Part shown: positions 19,693-28,300 of the stretch, in pieces
Numbering within the stretch: position 1 is the first letter of the stretch
How the letters are laid out: each line of letters opens with the position of its first letter
NCBI GenBank assembly: GCA_964607765.1
Contig: CAZSNT010000016.1
Coordinates: 28,028-92,027 of the forward strand
Length of the DNA stretch: 64,000 nt
DNA from: CAZSNT01 sp964607765
GTDB taxonomy: Bacteria > Verrucomicrobiota > Lentisphaeria > Oligosphaerales > JABHEG01
Direction: 5' to 3'
Translations under genes and position numbers: made by a program
Notes under the pieces: model-generated
Databases searched by the model: none
What the model was told of the DNA's origin: nothing
What the model saw: the letters and a program-made list of their open reading frames with translations, nothing else

Positions 19693-22600
19693 CTACTTCC
19701 CAGCATTGCCCTGCCGCAGCGCTACCCGTGCGTATCTTGCGTAGTTACCGCGCAGATCCTGCGTGAAGGCAGTGAGTACTGCTCTGCCCAACCCCTCATG
19801 GTCTCCGAGGCGGTAGAGCGTGCCTGCCAGGAGCAGCTTGCCCCTGCCGCCTTTGTCCCGCTTCGCTTTCCCTGGCGTTGCCAACTGGGTGATCGGCTCG
19901 CCGCCGAGGCGTCCGGACTGAAGGAGGCGTGCCAGCGCGGGCGCTGCCCGGGGATCGCCCAAGGCGTCCAGGGCGAGGGTGACGGCGCGGTAGTGCGACG
20001 CTGCCGGGTCCTCCGTGCGTTGGAGCAGCGCGAGTTTGTCAAGCAATGGCTGCAGCGCGTCGGGGTGGCGTGTCCTGCCCAGTGCGATCATGTAGCTTCC
20101 GAGCCAGGTGACCCAAGGGAAGTACGTGTCGATCCGGTCACGATCCAGCTCGCGAAACTCCTCGACTGTTTCGATGAGTGTCTGCACGCCCGTGGCGTCC
20201 CCGAGCATTCCCAGTACGTGAGCGCAGCGCAGCCTGCCCGCCCGGCCTGAGCTGGGCGTGGCATATGCTTCACGCAGCATCGGGATCGAGATCCCCGGGT
20301 CCACAAGCAGCACGTCGAAGCCGGAGTAACCTCGCTGAATCAGCGTGGACACGGCGTGCTGCACGGTGGCTTCGGGGAGCGGGAACGAGTCTCTGTGATG
20401 GGGAACGTCGGGGCTCAGGCACTTCTCTCGTACAAGCTGTTTCTGGAGCGCTTTGATGTCGATGTCTCGGGTGCGGCCGTTCAGCTCTGCGGCCATGGCT
20501 GCTGCCCTTCCGGCGGCATAGCCGAGGTTCTGCATGCAGGGCTGCATGCGGATGGAAGGTATGGCATCAGTGTGGGCGCTCAAGCCGAGGCCGGTGACGA
20601 GGATTCCGTCAAGCCCTTTCGGCAGCATGCAGCGATAGGGTGTGTAGGTNNNNNNNNNNNNNNNNNNNNNNNNNNNNNNNNNNNNNNNNNNNNNNNNNNN
20701 NNNNNNNNNNNNNNNNNNNNNNNNNNNNNNNNNNNNNNNNNNNNNNNNNTGTAGGTTGCGCCGGTCTCCCATCGTGGCAGACCCGCGCCCTGCATTTCGA
20801 GGCCTGCTTGGCCGGCATGTACGCACTCCGCGCCTGCCGCGGCTGCAACATCGGCGTTGCCCGTACCGTCCACAACCGTGCCTGCGAGGACGATTCCGCG
20901 GCCCTGCGGCGTCGCTACGACCACACCGGTAACGCGCGAGTCATGAACCACGGCGCCCGCCCCCAAAGCGCCAAACCAAATGTGGCCCCCGGCTGCCCGT
21001 GCCTCCCTCCGCCAGTACTCCATTTTGCCGACGATGTAAGAGGCCGCTCCGATCTCGGATATCCCGGCCTCCGTTGCGGCCGTGAAGCCTTCACGATATC
21101 CGGCGCAGTAGATACCGATGAGTCCCGTGGTGCTGACTCCGCCGAGACCGGCGAGGCATTCGACTACGAGGGTCCGGGCGCCCTGCCGTGCGGCGCCTAT
21201 TCCTGCGGGGGCTCCCGCCGTGCCGCCGCCCACGACGACGACGTCGTAGCGCGCGATCACGGGCAACGTGCGCTGCCCGGCCGGGATGCTTGTTCCCGTC
21301 TGGCCGGTGCCGCGCAGGCCTGTCAGGAATTCGTGTGAGTCGCCGGGCACAGGCGTGCCAGGAACGCCCGCGACGGCAGGGAGGCGAACCGCTGTCAGGT
21401 CGGGCGTTGTGGCCGCCTGTGCAGCAGCGGCGCGCCCGATGCGTCTGCCCAGCGCCATGTATTCGAGCGGCCTCAGTAACGTTGCTGCCGCCAGCCGTGG
21501 CACAGCTGCGCAGCCTCCCAGCACATAGAAGCGCGGGAGAGCTCTCGGTCTGAACCAATCGCAATCTGCCTTGGCGGCTCCGGGCCAGGCGCCGCGCAAC
21601 GTTTCTTCTCCGATCACCGGATCGGGAGGGATCTGGAAGAGCTCCTCGGAGTCGTGGAGCTGTTCGGGGTGGAATGTACGGTCACGCGCAATCTGATCCG
21701 CTTGGGCAAACGACACCCAACTGCCGTCCCTCACGGGAATGGTCAACGTGTATTCGATCAGTTCCGTCACTTCCTCGGACATCAGCAGGTTGCGCTTTCG
21801 GGCCCAGGTTCCCGTGCCATAGCCCAGCGGCGGCTTCCCGCCAATCTGGTAGCGCAGTGGGATTCTCCGGGCTGCTGCGCCCGGCCCGGTGCGTGGCTCG
21901 CCGCCCACCACGATGCGCGTGAACCTCTGCGGCCCGGCCGGATAGGGCAGGAACTCGGCCCCCGCCAATCGCGCTACCCAAGCCCGGTGCGTGGCGTCGA
22001 CGATGACTTTGGCCTTCACTGCCTGGCGCCCGGCGCGGTTTGCTATCACGACGCCGGCCGGCTGTCCGGCACTGTCCCTGAGCACATCCGTTGCGTAGGA
22101 GTTGTAGAGGAAAGAGACTCCCGACTCGAGCAGCGTCCGGTCAAGGGCGTGTTTGACCTGCATCGGCGTCGCCATGGCTCGTCCCTGGCGCTGATCGAGG
22201 GCGCCGGGGTCAGGAACGACCATGATCTCGCCGATCAGCATTCGCTCGGCGCCCGGACTCTTCTCGAACCTGCACCTGACATAGCGGGCCGTGGCGTCGA
22301 GCTCGGCGTGCAGCGCGAAGGCGGACTCGACAAAGGACCCCTCGCCCAAACGTGTGTTGCTGACAACGGTCTCTCGGCGCCATGTCTGACGGTCATCGCT
22401 CACAGAGACGGCGATGCCTGCGACTTCGAACCTGCCGGGGCTCTGGAAGAGCATGAATCGCAGGCCGTTGAACTGCCGTCGCTCGTCCAGGTCGAGGGTG
22501 ACTGTCGTGTCGGCGTTGTATTGGACACTGTACTGGAAAGCGTTCGCCCACTGCCCGTCAGCGAGCATGGATGGGGGTGAGGTGTCGATATGCTTGTCCT

Positions 22601-22961
22601 GGGAAGGTTGATCCGCCTCGTAGGTGAACGGGTAGCCGCGCTGCAGCAGCGGATCCACGAAGATGCTGCGCGCCAGCTCGGACCGGGGGATTTCGTCCGG
22701 CTCGAGCCACAGTCGATACGTGGCGCACATGTCCTCACCCAGGTAGGTGCGTGGCGCTGCCAGAAAGACTGTAGCCCCGGCTCGCGCGGCCTCGGCAGCT
22801 GCGGTCACGCCTGCTGATGTTCCGCCCACCACGACGACATCGACGTCGTAGGCAACCGGGATCCGACGAGGCGATTCCACGATGTGTTCGGCGTGACTTG
22901 CCACGACCAGCGCGACTGCACTTGTGGTCAGGAGTAGAGCAGAGCGGGTGTTCCTGAGCAT
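19693..22961 (-). CDS. Tandem FAD-dependent oxidoreductase with embedded galactose-binding-like domain and HEAT tail, interrupted by assembly gap
   Basis: ATG 22961 follows GGAAGGA and encodes a signal-like N-terminus. A first Rossmann/FAD motif lies at residues ~42-55 (VVVVGGTSAGVTAAAEAARA). Within that module, around 130-250, lies a discoidin-like segment (VTLDLDERRQFNGLRFMLF, SDDRQTWRRE). A second FAD motif starts near 565 (YDVVVVGGGTAGAPAG). The frame meets the N-run at about residue 737, just after GAGLPRWETGATY. The other side resumes with TPYRCMLPKGLDGILVTGLG, typical of the family C-terminus, and ends in HEAT-like repeats (DALGDPRAAPALARLL). Frames differ across the 100 Ns, so the two sides must be joined manually. 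Relatives have additional residues between these two landmarks, so part of the second FAD module is probably missing. Substrate is unknown. Confidence 0.75.
20650..20749. other. 100-N assembly gap
   Basis: Exactly 100 undetermined bases, the usual placeholder for a scaffold gap of unknown size. Both edges carry the same heptamer TGTAGGT (20643-20649 and 20750-20756). The gap interrupts the tandem FAD oxidoreductase gene. Confidence 0.99.
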
Positions 22962-23374
22962 CTGGTGGTGATTCCTTCCGTGCCGGTGTGTCGCTTCCCT
23001 GCAACATACTCGGCGATTGCCGGCAGGAAAGGGCACGAGGGCAGTGGTGGTGTGGAGGAGGCACTCAGGCAGTCGCCCAAGTCGTGGTTCCGCCAGCGCA
23101 GGACCGGCGGCGGCCAGTCCTGCCTGTAACCCCTCAGACCAGTTACCTGAGGCCGCCCCGTAGCCCGGCTCTCCTGAGCCGGGTGTCCTTGTTGTTCCGC
23201 TCCATCCGGGGGCACGGCGGGACACCCGGCTCGGGAGAGCCGGGCTACGGGGGTGTGCGGATGCCGCATGAGACTGAGCGGTTACGTTCTGCTTGACGCT
23301 TGCGGTTTCCAGCCCTCGAGTCAGGGGATAGATTGCAGTCCACTGCAAACAGCAGCAATACGGCAGGAGAGCAC
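22962..23374. other. Divergent intergenic region with inverted REP pair
   Basis: These 413 bases separate the minus-strand FAD/HEAT gene from the plus-strand sulfatase and must hold both promoters. Apart from the REP pair at 23156-23252 nothing convincing was seen. ORFs through it are shadows or N-terminal over-extensions of the flanking genes. Confidence 0.6.
23156..23252. repeat. REP-like inverted pair (family A: GTAG + CCCGGCTC hairpin)
   Basis: The arms 23156-23188 and 23220-23252 are reverse complements over 33 bases with one mismatch, separated by 31 bases. Each arm is itself a hairpin: CCCGGCTC-TCCT-GAGCCGGG on the left, and the same with TCGG-type loop variation on the right. GTAG lies directly outside the left hairpin (23160-23163) and CTAC outside the right one (23245-23248). 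The first 30 bases recur identically at 63971-64000. This matches REP elements in BIME arrangement, whose GTAG tetranucleotide is recognised by RAYT transposases. No RAYT gene is in the window. Confidence 0.8.
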
Positions 23375-25378
23375 ATGAAAAGCAGTATTCTGAGTGGGAG
23401 GATTGCCCTTCGCGTTTTCGTCGTGGTGGTCAGCGTGACGGGAGCGGCCCGTGCCGTGGCGGCGCAACGCCCGAACATCGTGTGGATTTTTTCCGACGAT
23501 CACGCGCCGAATGCGATCGGGGCCTACGGTGGGCGTTTGGCCGACTGCAATCTGACGCCGCATATCGACCGGATTGCGGCGCAGGGGATAATCTTCGACC
23601 GCGCCTACGTGGGCAATTCGATCTGCGCACCCAGCCGGGCGACGCTGTTGACGGGCAAGCACAGTCACCTGAACGGGAAGTTCACGAACGGCGGCGGCTT
23701 CAACCACGATCAGCAGCAGTTCCAGAAGATCCTGCAGCAGCACGGTTACCAGACCGCCATGATCGGCAAGATCCACTTGAACGGTGCGATGCAGGGCTTC
23801 GACTACTGGGAGGTGTTGCCGGGCCAGGGGCGGTACACCAATCCACAGTTCATCACGGCGCAGGGCAAGACGCAATACGAGGGCCACTCGACGGACATTG
23901 TGACGGATCGGGCCCTGAACTGGCTGGAGACGGGCATGGACGCCGGCAAGCCCTTCATGATGATGGTGCACTACAAAGCGCCGCACCGCAACTGGCTGCC
24001 TGCCGAGCGCATCATCAAGGAGTTCCGCAAGCGGACCTTCCCGGAGCCCGAGACGCTGTTTGACGACTACTCCGGCCGTGGGGCTGCGGCACACGAACAG
24101 GCCATGTCGATTGCCAAGACGATGCGAATGAGCGGCGATCTGAAAGTCAAACCCGGTTCCGAACGCGCGGCGTACCTGGAGAAGCACAAGCCGGAAGGTC
24201 AGGATCTGGTTCGCTGGAAGTACCAGGCTTACATGCAGGACTACCTCGGCTGCGTGGCCGGGGTGGACGAGAACATCGGCCGGATCCTGGCGTATCTGGC
24301 GGAACACGATCTGGAGGACAACACCGTGGTGATGTATTCCTCGGATCAGGGCTTCTATCTGGGAGAGCACGGCTGGTTCGACAAGCGCTTCATGTACGAG
24401 GAGTCGTTCAGGTGTCCGCTGGTCGTGAAGTGGCCGGGCGTGGTGAGGCCGGGGCAGCGTAACGGGGACTTGGTGCAGAACATCGACTTTGCCGAGACCT
24501 TTCTTGACCTGGCGGGTGCGCCCATTCCGGACGACATGCAGGGCAGGAGCCTGGTGCCGTTGCTCAGAGGCGAGACTCCGGGAGATTGGCGTCGGTCTCT
24601 CTACTACCACTATTACGAGTATCCCGGGGCACACTCGGTGCGGCGCCACGAGGGCGTTTTCGACGGGCGGCACAAGCTGATTCGCTTCTACGGTCTGGGC
24701 GTTCCGGACGGTGAGGAGTGGGAGTTATTCGACCTGGATACGGATCCGCGTGAGATGACAAGCATCTACGGTGCGCCGGCGCAGGCGGCAAAGATCGCCG
24801 AACTGAAAGCTGAGCTCAAGCGGCTCAGAGCCGTTTACAAAGTGCCGGAGAACGGTGGTCCGCCGCAGCGGGAACGGCGAAAGGCCGGGAAGACGGGGCG
24901 TGCAGGGAATGCCAAGACGCTGCGATTCGAGTTCAAGCAGGGCGCTGTGGTTGCCTCGAGTGCGGCCCCCCACCTGGCGGGGCGCGGGATTGAGCTGACC
25001 GTGCCGTTGACTTATCGGGGACAAGATGGCGTGCTGATCGCCCAGGGCGGCGCTTCGCACGGCTACGTGCTCTGGCTCAAGGACGGCGTTCCGCACTGGA
25101 CGGTCACGAGGGAGGACGTTGCCAAGACGGTTGCATGCGAGGAGAAGCTGGCCGCGGGTGATATGACGCTCTTGCTGCGGCAGACCAAAGCTGGTGCGGT
25201 GACTATCGAGCTGAACGGGCGCGAGATCAGTTCCGGCTCCGTTGGCGGCCCGTTCGCCGCACAGCCGCTCGACGGTCTGAGTGTGGGGCAGGACAGCGGC
25301 TCTCGCGTCGGGGCCTACGAATCGGCCCAGCGTTACGCCGACAAGGTAGGGCCCGTGCGCATACAGTTGCTGGAGTAG
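23375..25378 (+). CDS. Sulfatase with extra C-terminal beta-sandwich-like domain
   Basis: A 667-residue Cys-type sulfatase. AGGAG upstream of ATG 23375 fixes the start, and residues 1-27 form a signal peptide ending near VAA. The metal-binding start is IVWIFSDDHAPNA. The FGly motif is C84-A-P-S-R88 in SICAPSRATLLTGKHS, and the later block YSSDQGFYLGEHGW is intact. The sulfatase core ends near residue 500. A further ~160 residues (about 510-667) form a separate domain that looks LamG/concanavalin-like (LTVPLTYRGQDGVLIAQGG), plausibly binding substrate. It ends one base from the convergent uvrA stop, leaving no room for a dedicated terminator. The sequence pattern (EESFRCPLVVKWPGV) resembles glycan sulfatases, but the sugar is unknown. 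Confidence 0.92.
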   Translation: MKSSILSGRIALRVFVVVVSVTGAARAVAAQRPNIVWIFSDDHAPNAIGAYGGRLADCNLTPHIDRIAAQGIIFDRAYVGNSICAPSRATLLTGKHSHLNGKFTNGGGFNHDQQQFQKILQQHGYQTAMIGKIHLNGAMQGFDYWEVLPGQGRYTNPQFITAQGKTQYEGHSTDIVTDRALNWLETGMDAGKPFMMMVHYKAPHRNWLPAERIIKEFRKRTFPEPETLFDDYSGRGAAAHEQAMSIAKTMRMSGDLKVKPGSERAAYLEKHKPEGQDLVRWKYQAYMQDYLGCVAGVDENIGRILAYLAEHDLEDNTVVMYSSDQGFYLGEHGWFDKRFMYEESFRCPLVVKWPGVVRPGQRNGDLVQNIDFAETFLDLAGAPIPDDMQGRSLVPLLRGETPGDWRRSLYYHYYEYPGAHSVRRHEGVFDGRHKLIRFYGLGVPDGEEWELFDLDTDPREMTSIYGAPAQAAKIAELKAELKRLRAVYKVPENGGPPQRERRKAGKTGRAGNAKTLRFEFKQGAVVASSAAPHLAGRGIELTVPLTYRGQDGVLIAQGGASHGYVLWLKDGVPHWTVTREDVAKTVACEEKLAAGDMTLLLRQTKAGAVTIELNGREISSGSVGGPFAAQPLDGLSVGQDSGSRVGAYESAQRYADKVGPVRIQLLE

Positions 25379-25379
25379 G

Positions 25380-28300
25380 CTAGCGCGAGCGCCTGTCCTG
25401 CAAGAACTCCGCGAGGATGCGTGCGGTGTGCGACTGCAGTCCGGCGGCGTTCTCGACGAGCTGTGCGGGCGTGCCCTGGGCCGAGATACGCCCCCCTGCA
25501 TCCCCTCCCTCCGGCCCCAGGTCGATGATCCAATCGGCCTCCGCTATGATGTCGAGGTTGTGCTCGATGATGACAACCGTGTGACCGGCGTCCACGAGCC
25601 GGTGCAACACGCGGATCAGTTTCTCGACATCGGCCATGTGCAGACCGATCGTGGGCTCGTCGAGAAGGTAAAGCGTACCTTTCGGTTTCCTGGTCTGCGG
25701 CCGCGCCGTGCCGCGTCGGGTCGGCTGAGGAGCGTGGCGCGGCGGGCCCGCAGCTTTGGCCAGCTCCGTGACCAGCTTGATGCGCTGCGCTTCGCCGCCG
25801 CTCAAGGTCGGGCTCTGTTGGCCCAAAGTCAGGTAGCCCAGCCCCACATCCTGGAGCAGGCGCAACGGTCGACGGATGGCGGGCTGTGCGGTGAAGAACG
25901 CGGTCGCTTCTTCCACGCTCATCTGCAGAACATCCGCGATGGTCTTGCCGTTGTACTCAACGGCCAGCGTTTCCGGGTTGAAGCGTTTGCCTTTGCAGGC
26001 GTCGCACGGCACGGAGACATCGGGAAGAAAGCTCATCTCTATCTTCTTCTGCCCATTGCCCTTGCATTCCTCGCAGCGTCCCCCTTCGAGATTGAACGAG
26101 AAGCGTCCGGGCCCGTATCCGCGCATTCGCGCTTCCGGTGTCCGCGCGAAGAGGCGTCGGATGGTGTCCCAGAACCCGACATACGTCGCGGGACAGGAGC
26201 GGGGTGTCTTGCCGATGGGCGTCTGGTCCACCTCAAGTGTACGCTCGACATGCTCCACGCCGGTCACACGTCTGCAGCCGCGCAGCTTCGGTTTCTGTTG
26301 CCGGTGCTTCTTTGTGCGGGCGGCGCGGAGTTGTCGTTCCAAGTTGTCGTGCAGCACGTCCCGGACCAGAGTGCTCTTGCCGCTGCCGCTCACACCCGTG
26401 ACGCACACCAAGGCCTGCAGCGGGATGCGCACATTGACCTTCTTGAGGTTGTGCAGGGATGCCTCAGTGAGGCGCAGCGCGGGGCCGCGCGGTTTCACCC
26501 TCCCGCCAGCGGGCCGTGGGTGATCGGGGAGCGGGTGCTTGAGCGGTTCGCGCAGGAAACGCCCCGTCAGCGACTGCGGACAGCGCATCAGGTCCTCCAC
26601 CGTGCCCGTCGCCACGACGTGGCCGCCGTGTGTGCCCGCGCCCGGTCCAAGGTCAATCACGTGTTCGGCGCGGCGGATTGTCTCCTCATCGTGCTCGACC
26701 ACGATGACCGTGTTGCCTTTCCTTCCGAGCTGGGTGAGCATATCCAGCAACATGCGGTTGTCGCGGGGATGCAACCCGATGGTTGGTTCGTCCAGGATGT
26801 AGCAGACGCCGCGTAAGTTCGAACCAAGCTGAGCTGCGAGCCGGATCCGTTGCGCTTCGCCGCCGCTGAGCGTGGGGGCTGAACGGTCCAGTGTGAGGTA
26901 TGGCAGCCCCACTTCGGCGAGGAAGTGCAGGCGCGACCGCAGCTCGGCGAGCACATCCCGCGCGATCTCCGCCTCGTTCCCTTCGAGGGAGAGCTGGTTC
27001 ACGTAGCGTTGCGCCTCGGCCACGGTCAGCGCGGTCAGGTCGGCGATCGTGCGGCCGTGGAACCGCACGGCCAATGCCTCGGGCCGCAGACGCCGGCCGC
27101 GGCAGGCCGGGCACACCTGTTCCGGACCGTTCCACCACGCGTTCCACCAGTGCTCCTCACCCGTCTGGTCGGCGTCAAAGCCCTGCATCAGCAGCCCCGT
27201 GCCGAAGCACTCGGGACACCATCCGTGCCTGGAGTTGTAGGAGAACAGGCGCGGGTCGAGCTCTTCGAAGCTCCGTCCGCACTGGTGACAGGAACGGTGC
27301 ACGGAGAAGACCACCGGCTCTGCGGTAGTCGCGGCAGCTGGATCGTGCGAGATGACCCGAACCGTGCCCTTGCCGAAGTCCAGCGCTTTCTCGAGTAACG
27401 CCCGGACCTCCGATTCGCTGTCCGGCGTTGGCACGACTCGGCCAACGGGCAGCTGTATGTCGTGTTCCTTGTAACGGTTGAGGCGCGGCCACGGTTCTGT
27501 GGGCAGCAACTGCCCGTCGACACGGAGTTCGTCGAATCCCTTGCCGGCGGCCCAGGCGGCGAGGTCGGTGTAGTAGCCCTTGCGAGCAGTGATCAGCGGG
27601 GCGAGCATCTCGATTGTGCGTCCGCGATAGTCGCGCAGAAGCCGGGCCGCTATGGTCTCGAGCGGCTGCGGCTGAATCGGCACATCGCAATCGGGGCAAT
27701 ACTGAACGCCCAGTTTCACGAAGAGCAGTCTGAGAAAGTGATAGATCTCCGTGACTGTTCCTACGGTGCTCTTCCTGCCACCCCGGCTCGTGCGCTGCTC
27801 GATGGCGACCGTGGGCGGGATCCCGACGACCGTGTCCACATCGGGGCGTGCGGCAGGCTGGACGAACTGGCGTGCGTAGGCGTTCAGCGACTCGAGGTAC
27901 CTGCGCTGCCCCTCGGCGAACACGATGTCAAAGGCCACCGTGCTCTTGCCGCTGCCGCTGATGCCGCTGATCACAGTGAACGTATCGCGCGGCAGCTCCA
28001 GGTCGATGCCGCGCAGATTGTGCTCGCGGGCGCTGCGGATGCAGATGGCGTCGGTGCGATGTGCGTGTTGGCCGGCTCGGGCTCTGGTTCCTGGATCCTC
28101 GGCTCTCGTCTCCGGGCCCGTGCCGTTTGGTGGCGGAGTATGTTGTCCATTCGAGGAGGAGGCGTGTGGCGTGTGTGTTCTCAGGGCCGCGCCGGTGTGG
28201 CTGGCCTGGCAACGCATGACGTCCTGCACCGTTCCCGCGCAGACGAGCTCGCCGCCTTGGTCGCCCCCCTCCGGACCGAGATCGATGATCCAGTCTGCCG

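Noticed and set aside
20643..20756. Treating the N-gap as zero-length because both edges share TGTAGGT
   Set aside because: Seven bases is short for an assembly overlap in repetitive GC-rich DNA, and the family normally has extra residues between the two flanking landmarks.
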